DNA of 64,000 nucleotides, taken from RYN-230 sp963713815. Lineage in GTDB: Bacteria; Actinomycetota; Actinomycetes; Streptosporangiales; Streptosporangiaceae. Below, piece by piece: positions 1 through 9,400 of this stretch. The notes below the pieces were generated by a model. The model made no database searches, was not told where the DNA came from, and saw only the letters and a list, made by a program, of their open reading frames with translations. The stretch's first letter is position 1, and the number at the start of each line of letters is the position of its first letter. The DNA lies in assembly GCA_963713815.1 (NCBI GenBank), contig CAVQNH010000032.1, positions 124,001 through 188,000 of the forward strand. Reading direction: 5' to 3'. Made by a program: the position numbers and the translations under genes.

Positions 1-478
1 GCGGCATGCCCGCGGGCTGGACCGGGATGAACGGGGCCCGGGCCTGCTCGGCCACCAGGGCCAGCGGTGACCCGGCCCCGCCCACCCCCACCAGCGGGCA
101 GCCCCGGCGCACCGCCTCCCTGGCGGCCGACAGGGTCTCCTCGGTCGTGCCCGAGCAGGACACCGCGATGACCAGGTCCGCCGCGCCGACCCAGCCCGGC
201 AGCCGGTAGTCGTGCTGCGCGAGGACCGGGGAGGCGGAGCCGGGACCGCAGACCGCGGCCAGCACCTCACCAGCCACGCCGGAGCCGCCCATGCCGGTGA
301 CCACGATCGACCGCGGGCGGCCCGCCGAGGTCACCGCGCCGAGGTCGGTCTCGGCCGTGACCCGGGCCGACGTGCGCACCTGCGCCGCCGCTGACGCCGC
401 CTGGCGGAGCATGCCACCCGGATCGGCCGCCTCGAGCAGGCTGAGGTCGTCCAGGCGGTCCTGGGCCGACAGGATCAC
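1..478 (-). CDS. SIS-domain sugar isomerase-like protein (TobH/Rv3256c type), 5' part only
   Basis: The reading frame starts with GTG at 478 and stays open to the window edge, so the C-terminus is missing. The start overlaps the stop of the upstream Trm112 gene by GTGA, which indicates translational coupling. The translation contains a glycine-rich sugar-phosphate-binding stretch (IVVTGMGGSGVAGE) followed by VIAVSCSGTTEET, the typical SIS-fold pair. In actinobacteria this protein sits between manB and manA (phosphomannose isomerase), and the family is distantly related to bifunctional phosphoglucose/phosphomannose isomerases. A role in mannose-phosphate metabolism is inferred from the context. 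The substrate is not established. Confidence 0.85.
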   Translation of the reverse strand, partial: MILSAQDRLDDLSLLEAADPGGMLRQAASAAAQVRTSARVTAETDLGAVTSAGRPRSIVVTGMGGSGVAGEVLAAVCGPGSASPVLAQHDYRLPGWVGAADLVIAVSCSGTTEETLSAAREAVRRGCPLVGVGGAGSPLALVAEQARAPFIPVQPAGMP

Positions 479-660
479 GGTTGCGTTCCCGGCTGGCGCG
501 CCTCGTCAATAAGGAGGACCGGGATGTCGTCGCGCACCGGGTAGGCCAGGCCGCAGTCCTCGCCGGTGCACACCAGCTCGCTGGCCGCCTCATCCACCCG
601 CAGCGGGGCGTGGCACTTCGGGCAGGCGAGGATGTCGAGCAGCCAGTCGTCGATGTTCAC
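475..660 (-). CDS. Trm112-family zinc-ribbon-like small protein
   Basis: A 61-residue protein beginning VNIDDWLLDIL. GTG at 660 was chosen because GGAG lies five bases upstream; an in-frame start at 687 would add nine residues without a better ribosome site. Cysteines CPKC near residues 13-16 and C-TGEDC near 32-37 form the four-Cys arrangement of the Trm112/UPF0434 family, followed by the usual AYPVRDDIPVLL motif. Eukaryotic Trm112 activates methyltransferases. The bacterial role is unclear. It lies between manB and the SIS-domain gene, as in Streptomyces and Mycobacterium, and is probably cotranscribed with both. Confidence 0.9.
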   Translation of the reverse strand: MNIDDWLLDILACPKCHAPLRVDEAASELVCTGEDCGLAYPVRDDIPVLLIDEARQPGTQP

Positions 661-749
661 AAGTTCTCCAGAAGGCGTGAGTCTCACGGACGCGCGGGCG
701 CCGCGGCACGATCCCGCCGCGGCGGGGTGAGCGGGTCCGCTGACCCAGG

Positions 750-2096
750 CTAACCGCGCACGATGCCGAGCACCTCGTCACGCAGCCTGAGCATAGTGTC
801 CTCGTCGGCCGCCTCCAGGTTCAGCCGCAGCAACGGCTCGGTGTTGGACGGGCGCAGGTTGAACCACCAGCCGTCGCCGGTGATGGTCAGCCCGTCGAGC
901 CCGTCGGCGGTGATGCCGGGCCGGCTGGCGAACTCCGCGCGGACCCGCTCGGTCGCGGCGGCCTGGTCCTGCACCTCGCTGTTGAGCTCGCCGGTGGCCA
1001 CGTACCGGCCGTAACCAGCCAGGATCTCGGACAGGGGGGCCTGCTGCTCGCCGAGCGCGGCCAGCACGTGCAGCGCCGCGAGCATCCCCGAGTCGGCATA
1101 CCAGAAGTCACGGAAGTAGAAGTGGCCGGAGTGCTCGCCGCCGAATACCGCGCCGGTCTCGGCCATCCGCGCCTTGATGAACGAGTGGCCGACCCGGGTG
1201 CGTACCGGGGTGCCGCCGTGCTCGGTGATGATCTCGGGTACCGCGCGGGAGGTGATCAGGTTGTGGATGACGGCGGCGCCCGGCTCACGGGCCAGCTCCC
1301 GGACGGCGATGAGCGCGGTGAGGACCGAGGGCGAGACGATGTGGCCACGCTCATCCACCACGAAGCAGCGGTCCGCGTCGCCGTCGAAGGCCAGGCCGAT
1401 GTCGGCCTCGGCATCGATCACCGCGCGCTGCAGGTCGCGCAGGTTGGCCGGCTCGATCGGGTTGGCCTCATGGTTCGGGAACGTGCCGTCGAGCTCGAAG
1501 TAGAGCGGCACCAGGGTGAGGGGCAGCCCCTCGAAGACCTTCGGCACGGTGTGGCCGGCCATCCCGTTCCCCGCGTCCACGGCTACCTTCAGCGGCCGGA
1601 TGGCGGAGAGGTCCACGAGCTTCTTGAGGTGGGCCGCGTACCCGGACAGCAGATCCCGCTGGACGATGACGCCGGGGGTGCCGTGGTAGGGCGGGAGGCC
1701 CTGGGCCGCGGCGTCGCGCAGCTGGATCAGCCCGGTCTCCGCGCCGACCGGCCGGGCCCCCTCGCGGCACAGCTTGATCCCGTTGTACTTGGCCGGGTTG
1801 TGGCTGGCCGTGATCATCGCCCCGGGCATGCCCAGGCTGCCGCTGGCGTAGTACAGCATGTCGGTCGAGCCGAGGCCGCTCTCGATCACGTCGGCACCCT
1901 GGGAGACCGCGCCCCGGGCGAACGCCCCGGCCAGCGGCTGGGACGAGGTGCGCATGTCATGCACGGTGACGATGCTGGGGGCGCCGGTCAGCCGGACGAA
2001 CGCCGCCCCCACCGACTCGGCGATCTGCTCATCGAGCTCGTCGGGAACGACCCCGCGGATGTCATACGCCTTGAAGATCTTCTCGTAGGAGCCCAC
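750..2096 (-). CDS. manB: Phosphomannomutase/phosphoglucomutase ManB
   Basis: A 448-residue alpha-D-phosphohexomutase that interconverts mannose-6-phosphate and mannose-1-phosphate (or the glucose equivalents) in the cytoplasm. This step leads to GDP-mannose for glycolipids and glycoproteins. The active-site loop TASHNP places the phosphoserine at Ser98. The Mg-binding loop DGDADR is at 238-243, and the sugar-binding GEHSGH loop and C-terminal phosphate-binding RPSNTEP are present. Length and all four domains are normal. The neighbours (SIS protein downstream, NDP-sugar pyrophosphorylase at 19564) fit mannose activation. PMM is the likelier activity, but PMM and PGM cannot be separated from sequence alone. 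Confidence 0.95.
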   Translation of the reverse strand: MGSYEKIFKAYDIRGVVPDELDEQIAESVGAAFVRLTGAPSIVTVHDMRTSSQPLAGAFARGAVSQGADVIESGLGSTDMLYYASGSLGMPGAMITASHNPAKYNGIKLCREGARPVGAETGLIQLRDAAAQGLPPYHGTPGVIVQRDLLSGYAAHLKKLVDLSAIRPLKVAVDAGNGMAGHTVPKVFEGLPLTLVPLYFELDGTFPNHEANPIEPANLRDLQRAVIDAEADIGLAFDGDADRCFVVDERGHIVSPSVLTALIAVRELAREPGAAVIHNLITSRAVPEIITEHGGTPVRTRVGHSFIKARMAETGAVFGGEHSGHFYFRDFWYADSGMLAALHVLAALGEQQAPLSEILAGYGRYVATGELNSEVQDQAAATERVRAEFASRPGITADGLDGLTITGDGWWFNLRPSNTEPLLRLNLEAADEDTMLRLRDEVLGIVRG

Positions 2097-2425
2097 TGAG
2101 GCTCTGCCTCCCGTATCTCATCCGGGAGCCACGCACCCGGTTCTGTTGCGTATCTGTGTCGCGTCCCTGGGCCGGGACGCTGTGCGGCGACCCTGTCCTG
2201 GCACCCTGTCCTGTGACTCCGGGCCGGGACTCGGTATGGCTCGCCCGCGCTGCACACACTGCCGCAGCCAGCAGGGCCCGGACGCCTGCTTTAGGAGGTG
2301 CTGGGATATCTGTGCCCAAATATTCCGCGGGACCCCGGCGCCGCCCCGCGGCCGGCGATCGGCCGGACGCTGGGAGCTCGGACACCGAGCCTACCGGCCT
2401 GGTGCCGCGGCAGGAGGAGCTGCGG
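2097..2425. other. Intergenic region between DUF3499 and manB
   Basis: About 330 bases without a convincing gene. It contains a short AT-richer patch near 2305-2330 that could hold the manB promoter on the minus strand. No clear -35/-10 pair or hairpin was found. Confidence 0.5.
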
Positions 2426-2791
2426 CTACCTCAGCTGGTCCCGTGCGTCGGGCGAGGAGGAGCGCAGCACCCGGAGGTGGCCCCGCCTGCCCACCTCGAC
2501 ACCCTGGCCGACCGGCTCGCCAGGCGGCGGGAGGGCCGCCTCACGCACCGCGTTGGCCAGCGCCTCGAGGTCGTCGGTCTCCGGGGGTGCGGACTCGGCC
2601 GGCAGGCGGACCACTTCCCAGCCGCGCGGCGCGGTCAGCCGGTCGGCGTGCGCCGAGCACAGGTCGTAGCAGTGCGGCTCCACGTACGCGGCCAGCGGGC
2701 CCAGGACCGCGGTGGAGTCGCGGTAGACGTACGTCAGGGTGTAGACGGCGGGGTGCTTGCAGGCCGGGCGGGAGCAGCGGCGGGCGCTCAC
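2426..2791 (-). CDS. DUF3499 family protein (Rv3258c type)
   Basis: A 121-residue protein starting with GTG (MSARRCSRPACKHPA). Paired cysteines at the N-terminus (CSRPAC) and later (CYDLC followed by SAHADRL) suggest a small zinc ribbon. The TAPRGWEVVRL segment is typical of DUF3499. The family is restricted to actinobacteria and is found next to manB and the metallopeptidase-like gene, as here. No biochemical function is known. It is divergent from the gene at 3040, with a 248-base shared upstream region that should hold both promoters. Confidence 0.88.
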   Translation of the reverse strand: MSARRCSRPACKHPAVYTLTYVYRDSTAVLGPLAAYVEPHCYDLCSAHADRLTAPRGWEVVRLPAESAPPETDDLEALANAVREAALPPPGEPVGQGVEVGRRGHLRVLRSSSPDARDQLR

Positions 2792-3039
2792 GATGAGGTC
2801 CTGCCGACCGCGCCGGGCCCGTTCGTGGCGTGCCAGCGCGACCGGAGGGGAGAGGGGTCACGTGCATCGCTCACAACGGCTGACCGTACCCATCCGCGGG
2901 CGGTAACGCCACCACCCGGGGCACACTGCGCGATCGTGTCTCGCGCCGCGTCCCATTCCGCCGCCCCGGAGGGCCCGCCGGCGGCCGTGCGCCCCGGCCG
3001 CCGGGCACCACGCCAGCAGCCGGGATACGCTCGGCAACT

Positions 3040-3537
3040 GTGCGCAGCGGCGAGGGAGACAACGGGCCCCGGATCAGGCGGCGGGACCGGCACGGGCGCG
3101 GGCTGCGCGGCGTGCTGGCGCCCCCCGGGGTGCCCCTGCACCGGAGCCGGTCCGAGCGTTTCGACGAGCTGATCCTGGAGGCGGTGGCCCGGCTGGAGCC
3201 CCGCTGGGAGGCTCAGCTGTCCGGGGTGGAGTTCGCGGTGGAGGAAATCCCGCCGCCGGACCCGCCCGGAATCGGGCCGGAGAGCGTGTCCCTGGCCCGG
3301 CTGGACCCGGGCTCGGCGGGCCACAGCCCAGGCGCCCGGGCGGGCGCGCCTGGCCTGGAGGACGGCGCCGTGGCGCGGCCGCCGCGGATCGTGGTCTACC
3401 GGCGGCCGCTGGCCGCCCGCGCCGACAGCGAGGAGGAACTGGGCGAACTCGTCTTCGAGGTGGTGGTGGAGGAGTTCGCCCGGCTGCTCGGCGTGGATCC
3501 GGAGGACGTGGACCCCGGCTTCGGGGACGAGGACTGA
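3040..3537 (+). CDS. Metallopeptidase-family protein (Rv3259 type) lacking HExxH
   Basis: A 165-residue protein starting with GTG. The central part (SERFDELILEAVARLEP, then FAVEEIPP) and the C-terminal helix match the small zincin family (DUF1025). In zinc-binding members the helix reads HExxH; here the aligned segment reads VVVEEFARLLGVDP, so both histidines are absent and the protein is unlikely to be a zinc protease. A 25-residue basic N-terminal extension precedes the conserved start. The synteny manB-DUF3499-this gene-DUF5719 is conserved in actinobacteria. Function is unknown. Confidence 0.85.
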   Translation: MRSGEGDNGPRIRRRDRHGRGLRGVLAPPGVPLHRSRSERFDELILEAVARLEPRWEAQLSGVEFAVEEIPPPDPPGIGPESVSLARLDPGSAGHSPGARAGAPGLEDGAVARPPRIVVYRRPLAARADSEEELGELVFEVVVEEFARLLGVDPEDVDPGFGDED

Positions 3538-3551
3538 CCTGGCTCCCGCAG

Positions 3552-3607
3552 GGCTCACGGACGGGCGTTCACGGCACGGGGCTCACGGACGGGCGTTCAC
3601 GGCACGG
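3552..3607. repeat. 28-bp tandem repeat, two copies plus a partial one
   Basis: The unit beginning GGCTCACGGACGGGCGTTCA occurs at 3552-3579 and 3580-3607, and a degenerate partial copy runs into the end of the DUF5719 gene. It lies between two convergent genes. Confidence 0.9.
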
Positions 3608-3610
3608 GGT

Positions 3611-5155
3611 TCACGGCGCGGCCCCGATGGCGGCGTCGCGGACCGGGGGCAGCGGGACGGTGACGAGCGAGCTGGCCACCGGGAGCATCGCCTGGAGCGT
3701 CCCTCCCGCCCCGCTGGCGCTGATCACCCGGCCCGCGTAGACCGGGCCGGAGCCCGGGAGCGGGGAGATCACCACCGCGAACGGCGTCCCGCGCGGCGCC
3801 CCCGGCACGGCCTTGAGCGCCACCACGACGCTCTTCCCCGAACTGACCTGGATGGTCTGGGTGCGCCGCGCGGAGCCCGCTGACGAGATCTGGGCCACGC
3901 TCACCCGGGCCGCAGCGTGCGGCGCGGAGAGGATCAGGGCGGACACCTTCCCGCGTCCGGTCACGTTGTCCGCCACCACGCCCTGTTCCTCAAGCGCGGG
4001 CGCGGCGGCGGTGAAGGAGCCGGGCGAGCCGTTCGTGCCTCCCGGGATCATGACGGTCGCGCTGACCGGGGTACTGGAGGTCAGCTTGATCGCGGCCGGG
4101 ATCCCGCCCAGCGACGGCAGCGAGATCTCGGCGGCGGAGCCGCCCGGGATGTCGATGCCGCCCGCCCCGGTGGGCTCGTAGGTGCCGCGCGACGTGACCG
4201 CGGAGACCTGCACGTTGGCGTCCTTGACGCCGGGCACCGCGAGGTAGAGTTCCCGGCTGCCGGGGGCGGCGGGCAGGCCCGGGATCACCAGGTGGGTGGC
4301 GGGCGCCTGGGCGGGCGGCAGCCACGCCCCCTCGCCGGTCCCGGTGCTCTCCTGGACCGCGGCGGCCACCTGGCCCACGCTGGTCCGCACGTGCAGCGTG
4401 AGCGACCGGGAGTTGCGCAGCACCGGGGCCAGCGACTGGACGATCATCCCGTGCGGCGGGACGGTGATCCCGTTGTCGGCCGTCTGCTGCAGCGGCCCCG
4501 CGTCGGTGAAGATGTCCACGCTCGCGTCGGCCGGCTGGCCGCTGGGGTTCATCAGGTAGACCTCGATGCGCCCGGCGGTGCGCTGCCCCGGGCCGCTGAA
4601 CCAGAAGTCGGTACTGGGGCTGCTGCAGGCCGCGGTGGGCAGGTCCGTCCCGGCGGTCTGCTCGACGTCCAGGCCCTGGGCCAGTGAGCCGCTGGCCTGG
4701 ACCACGACCCCGCCCCGGACGGCGGTGGACACGACCGTGGTGGCGCTGGGCTTCCCCTTGGGGGCAGCCTGGGCCCGGGCGGTGTGGTCGAGGCTCACCG
4801 TGGCCAGCCGCGGGGTACCGGCCTGGGTGATGCTGAGCACTGCGGGGCCGGGTGTGCTGCTCCCCAGGCCCGCCAGCCGGGTCACGGTCGCCACGCCATG
4901 GCCCGCGGACGCCGCGCCTGCCCGGCTGGACGGCTCGGCCATGACCGCGATCCCGCCGCCCCGGCTGAACGGGGCGCCTGGCGCGGGACATGCCCGGATC
5001 ACGGAGGTGACCGGGGCCGAGCGTGCCGTCCGCGGCACGGCTCCCGCGCTGAGCGAGATCGGGTGCCGCAGGCCGGCCAGCACGTACAGGCCGGCCAGCA
5101 CGACGACCACCAGGGCGGCGAACAGAACCCGGCTCCCGCGCAGGTTCCTCACCAC
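3611..5155 (-). CDS. DUF5719 family membrane-anchored extracytoplasmic protein
   Basis: A 514-residue protein with one N-terminal membrane segment (about residues 8-28, VLFAALVVVVLAGLYVLAG). A large, threonine/serine/alanine-rich beta-type extracytoplasmic part follows. The GTG start at 5155 overlaps the TGA (5151-5149) of the glycosyltransferase tail frame upstream, which suggests translational coupling. DUF5719 proteins are found in actinobacteria directly after a large family 2 glycosyltransferase. A shared role in cell-surface glycan assembly is inferred. No catalytic motif is visible. Confidence 0.88.
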   Translation of the reverse strand: MVRNLRGSRVLFAALVVVVLAGLYVLAGLRHPISLSAGAVPRTARSAPVTSVIRACPAPGAPFSRGGGIAVMAEPSSRAGAASAGHGVATVTRLAGLGSSTPGPAVLSITQAGTPRLATVSLDHTARAQAAPKGKPSATTVVSTAVRGGVVVQASGSLAQGLDVEQTAGTDLPTAACSSPSTDFWFSGPGQRTAGRIEVYLMNPSGQPADASVDIFTDAGPLQQTADNGITVPPHGMIVQSLAPVLRNSRSLTLHVRTSVGQVAAAVQESTGTGEGAWLPPAQAPATHLVIPGLPAAPGSRELYLAVPGVKDANVQVSAVTSRGTYEPTGAGGIDIPGGSAAEISLPSLGGIPAAIKLTSSTPVSATVMIPGGTNGSPGSFTAAAPALEEQGVVADNVTGRGKVSALILSAPHAAARVSVAQISSAGSARRTQTIQVSSGKSVVVALKAVPGAPRGTPFAVVISPLPGSGPVYAGRVISASGAGGTLQAMLPVASSLVTVPLPPVRDAAIGAAP

Positions 5156-6453
5156 TCATCCTCCCCTGGCTCGTCGGCGGGCTCACGGCCCCAGGCCACG
5201 TGGGCGCGGCCCGGGTTGCTCTCCGGGGCGGGATAATCCGGGCCGGGGTATTCCGTGCCGGAGTACGGCCCGGAAGCCTCATCGCCGGGGACCGGGTAGT
5301 CGCTGGCGGGATATTCGCTGCCCGCGTGCCCGGGTCCCGCGTACGCCCCGCCCGAGTAGTCAGGGCCCGGGTAGTCAGTGCCCGGGTACCCGGCGGCCGG
5401 GGTGCTCCCGCGGCCGGGCTCCGACTCCCAGACGGAGCGGCCCGGGCTGGACCAGGCCGAGCCGGCCCCGGCCGGATCAGACGGCGACGAGTCCCCCGGG
5501 TACCCACCAGTCCCGCCGGAGTCCGGATAGTCCGGCTCGGCCGGATAGCCCGCCGCCGGGTAAGGCGCGCCACCCGGGCGCGACCCGGCCGCGGGGAAGC
5601 CCGTCCCGGACGGGTACTCGCCGGCCGGGTACTCCCCCGACGAGGAGCCCCGCCGCCTGGGGGGCAGCGCATCGTCGTCGCCGGGCAGCCGGCCCCGGCT
5701 CACCCGCCGCCCGCCTCCCGGCCCGGCCTGCGGGTACCCCCCGCTTCCGTAGCCAGAACCGCGGTCGCCCGCCCGGTCGTAGCCAGCGCTGTCGTAGCCA
5801 GCGCTGTCGTACCCGGCGCTGTCGTAGCCGGCCCGGTCATAGCCAGCAGCGCTGCGGTCACTCCGCCCGTAGCCAGGACCGCCGGAGCCGGCCCGGTTGG
5901 GGCCGGTACCGCGAGAACCGGCGCCGGTTTCGCCGTAACCGGCACCGCCGTAACCCGGCCCGCGGTCAGCCGCGTCGCCGTAGCCCGCCCCGCCGTTCCC
6001 GGGACCGGCGTACCCGGCACCGGCGTAATCCGGCCCGCGGTCACCAGGACCGGGGTAGCCCGCGCCGCGGTCATCCGCATCGCCGTACTCCGCACGCCGG
6101 CCGGAGCCGCGGGAGCCGCGGCCGGCCCCGGCGTACTCCCCGCCGGGATACTCCCCGCTGCCGTACGAGGACGCGGGATACGGGCCGCTGGCTCCCCCGC
6201 CCGCACGGCGGCGTGGGCCGGTGCCTGCGGACCCCGGTTCTCCCGCGCCGGTGTACTGGCCGGGCGGGTACTCAGCCGCGGCGTCCTGCTCCGGCGCGTT
6301 CCGGGCCCGCGCGCCGGCTTTGGCCGCGTTCCGCTTTCCCGCACGCCGAACCGGGGCTTCCTCGGCCGGGTCGCCGCGGCCCTTTCCGTCCTGCCCGGCG
6401 CTGTCCGGTCCGCCCTTCCGGCCTGTTCCGCGCCCTTCCGGCCCAGCCGCCAC
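5149..6453 (-). CDS. Disordered C-terminal tail of the glycosyltransferase, in a shifted frame
   Basis: This frame (stop 5149) has much higher third-position GC than the competing frame that ends at 5700. It encodes a Gly/Tyr/Pro/Asp-rich low-complexity chain with motifs such as GEYP and YDSAG repeated, ending DEPGEDEW. It terminates exactly at the start of the DUF5719 gene. No good start codon or ribosome site introduces it, so it is best read as the continuation of the upstream glycosyltransferase after a frameshift near 6411-6443. A separate protein is possible but less likely. Confidence 0.7.
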   Translation of the reverse strand: MAAGPEGRGTGRKGGPDSAGQDGKGRGDPAEEAPVRRAGKRNAAKAGARARNAPEQDAAAEYPPGQYTGAGEPGSAGTGPRRRAGGGASGPYPASSYGSGEYPGGEYAGAGRGSRGSGRRAEYGDADDRGAGYPGPGDRGPDYAGAGYAGPGNGGAGYGDAADRGPGYGGAGYGETGAGSRGTGPNRAGSGGPGYGRSDRSAAGYDRAGYDSAGYDSAGYDSAGYDRAGDRGSGYGSGGYPQAGPGGGRRVSRGRLPGDDDALPPRRRGSSSGEYPAGEYPSGTGFPAAGSRPGGAPYPAAGYPAEPDYPDSGGTGGYPGDSSPSDPAGAGSAWSSPGRSVWESEPGRGSTPAAGYPGTDYPGPDYSGGAYAGPGHAGSEYPASDYPVPGDEASGPYSGTEYPGPDYPAPESNPGRAHVAWGREPADEPGEDEW

Positions 6454-9400
6454 CGCTTGCGCCCGCCACGATCGGCGGCTGGCGCGTCGTCCTGGCCGCC
6501 CGCCGGTTCCGCGCCCGCCAGCCCGGCCGGGGCAGGCGGCAGACCGGAAAGCGGCGTCGCGGGCAGCCCGTCCGCCTCCTCCCAGGGCGCGGCGGAACGG
6601 GCCCCGAGCATGGTGGGACTGTCGTCCTGCTCCCAGAAACCCCCGCCGGCCGAGGTGCCGGGCCGGGCCGCAGGCGGGTTCCCGGCCAGTTCGGCCCCGA
6701 ACAGGTCAGCCCCGGACCCGGCGGCGCCCGCGTCAGTCCACCCAGCCAGCCCGGCCCCGGATCCCTGCGGGTCTCCTGCCGCCCACGCGGCCGGGTCAGC
6801 CCCGGACCCGGCGGCACCCGCGTCAGTCCACCCAGCCAGCCCGGCCCCGGATCCCTGCGGGTCTCCTGCCGCCCACGCGGCCGGGTCAGCCCCGGACCCG
6901 GCGGCGTCCGGGCCGGGCCGCCGGGCCGGATCAGGAGCGAACCCGGCCGGAGCATCCGCCCCGGCGTCCGTGGCCATCTGGGCCCCGGTGGCGGTGCTGC
7001 GATCCTCGTTTGCTGCCCTGGCGGAGCGGGAAGCGCCCAGGGTGCCGCGCCTGCCTGTGCCCGGCCCGCTGGGCGGTGCGCCGGGTCCTGGCCCGCTCAC
7101 TGCTGGCCTACCCTGGGCTGGCCTGCCCTGGCCCGGCCCGTCCTGGGCCGCCGCGGCCGCCCGGCGCCCGGACCGGACCGAGCCTGTCCGGCCCGCCGAC
7201 GCCGCAGCCCGCCGGGACAGCCGGCTGCCCCGGGACGGTTCAGCATCCGCGCCACCGGGCGCGCCCACGGGCTCCAGGTCCGGTTCGGGCGGGCCCTCCC
7301 CGGCCTGATCCCGGTCCCGCTCCCGGCGGCGGCCTCCCGTGCGCTCTGCCGCTACGGCCGCGGCGCTGCTCTCCCCGGGCACCCGGGCGCCGGGCAGCCC
7401 GAGACCGACCACCACCAGCAGCGCCAGTCCTTCCAGCACGACGATCAGGGTCCGGCCCAGCTGGCCGTGGGAGATGTCGAGGGTGCCACCACCGGCCGGG
7501 AGCCGGAAAGCCTGCGCCCAGGCACCCGCGGGCGACGGGACGGACTGCAGCGCGGTGCCGTTGAGGGTGGCGGTCCAGCCGCCGGCCGGCTCGGCCAGCT
7601 CCAGGGTGCCTCCGCTGCGTGGCGCGGCCGCACCGGAGACGCTGACCGGCCCCGAGGGCACGGTGACGAGCGTGCCGCCCGGCCCGGCCACCCGGACCCG
7701 GGCCGTGGTCTGCCCCACCCGCCACAGCTGGAAGGCGGACGTCTTGCTCACCGGCCGCAGGTCGGCGACGTTGTTCAGCGTGCCCGCCAGCGCGCCATCC
7801 GCCGGGGCGGGCAGCAGCACGTAGCCGATGTCCAGCGCGGCCAGGGCCTGGCCCTGATCCTGCGCGTTCCCGCCGTTCTGCGCGACCAGGGTGGACACCG
7901 TGGCGTCCAGGGTCCGCTGGGCGGCCGGGGGCGGGGTCAGGTCGGTAGCGCCCAGCAGGGGATCGGCGCCGCGGAGCACCTCATAGGTGACGGACCCGTG
8001 CTCGGCGCGCAGCACGAGGGTGCGCGGCTGGAGCGCGTTATCGGAGGACACGCTGACGAAGGGGGGCAGCACCGGGCCGCCGGCCCCGCCGACCGGGCCC
8101 CGGACCCCGGTGGCCACCCAGGAGGCGGCCGCCAGTACGGGCGTGCTGCACCCCGCGACGACGAGGAGCAGGACACCGAGCCCGGCCGGGCGGCGCCACC
8201 GTCCCTCGCCGAGCTGGCCGGGCAGGGCGTCGGCGGCGACCACCGCCGCGAGCACCAGGCCGAGGGCCGCGATCGCGAGCGAGATTCCCGGCCAGGCGGC
8301 CACCCGCTTGCTGGCGTCGTCCGTGCTCAGCAGCATCCGGCTCACCGCGACCGAGACCAGCAGGCCGAGCAGGGCCACGGACCAGCCCGCCATGACCAGC
8401 GACCTCCGGGCGGTGAGCAGGAGCGCGGCCAGCGCGGCCAGGGCCAGGCCGCCGGTCACCCAGAACGGCGGCAGGCCGGGTCCGCCCGGGGAGAACAGCA
8501 GCAGCGACCGGGCCGGCAGGCCCGCCGTGGCCAGCCCGGGCACCTTGTTCCCGGCTTCCAGGAAGAGCAGCGCCGGGTGGGTCGCGACCTGGAGCGTCCA
8601 CGGCAGCAGCAGGATCGGCGGGACGACCGCGGTGATGCCCAGGTTGAGCAGCATGCGGCGGCCCGCCCGGCGGAAGACCACGGCCGCGAGCAGGGCCGCC
8701 GCGACGGCCACGACCCAGATCAGCGGCGCGAAGGCGGCCGCGATCGCGATGACCAGCCCGGCCGCCCAGGCCGCCCGGCGGGCGCGGCGCGGGCCCTCGG
8801 TGAAGATCCGGGCGGCCAGCACCGCGATCAGCGGGATGAGCGCGAAGACCACGGCCGAGCCGAAGCGGCCGCCCGCGACCGCGCCCATGCCTACCGGGAG
8901 CAGCGCGTACGCCGCGGCGGCCCAGACGCGGGCCAGCACTGATCCGGTGACCCGGCGCGCGGCCAGGAAGGCCGACAGCCCGGCGAGCGGGATGCAGCCG
9001 ATCATGATGACGTCGATGGCCAGCCAGGGCTTGCCGCCGAGCACCGTGGCCAGTGCGGCGATGACGGCCACGTAGGGCGGGGCGGAGCTGGCCGAGCCGA
9101 TCCCGGCCGGGTGGAAGCCCTGCACGTACTCGTGCCAGAGCGCCGAGGCGCCGCCCCAGGCCGGGGTGAGCGCCCCGCCGGTCAGCGTGCCCGCGCCCAG
9201 CAGCGAGCGCTCCGCGACCAGCGCGATTATGGTCAGCCCCACGACCAGCAGGACACCCGGATTGCTGAGGATCCGCTGCGCGAAGCCGGTGTCCTCCAGC
9301 ATGAAGTCGTCGTCGGACGGGTCGTCCGTCGCGTGGTGGCTGCCCGCCGTGTCGATCTGGGTCGAGGTGTAGAACACGCTCGCGGCGAACTCGGCGAGGC

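Noticed and set aside
4566..8942. Very long plus-strand open frame opposite the glycosyltransferase
   Set aside because: Open only because of extreme GC content. The composition is Arg/Pro/Gly-rich without domains, and the minus strand has clear conserved motifs.
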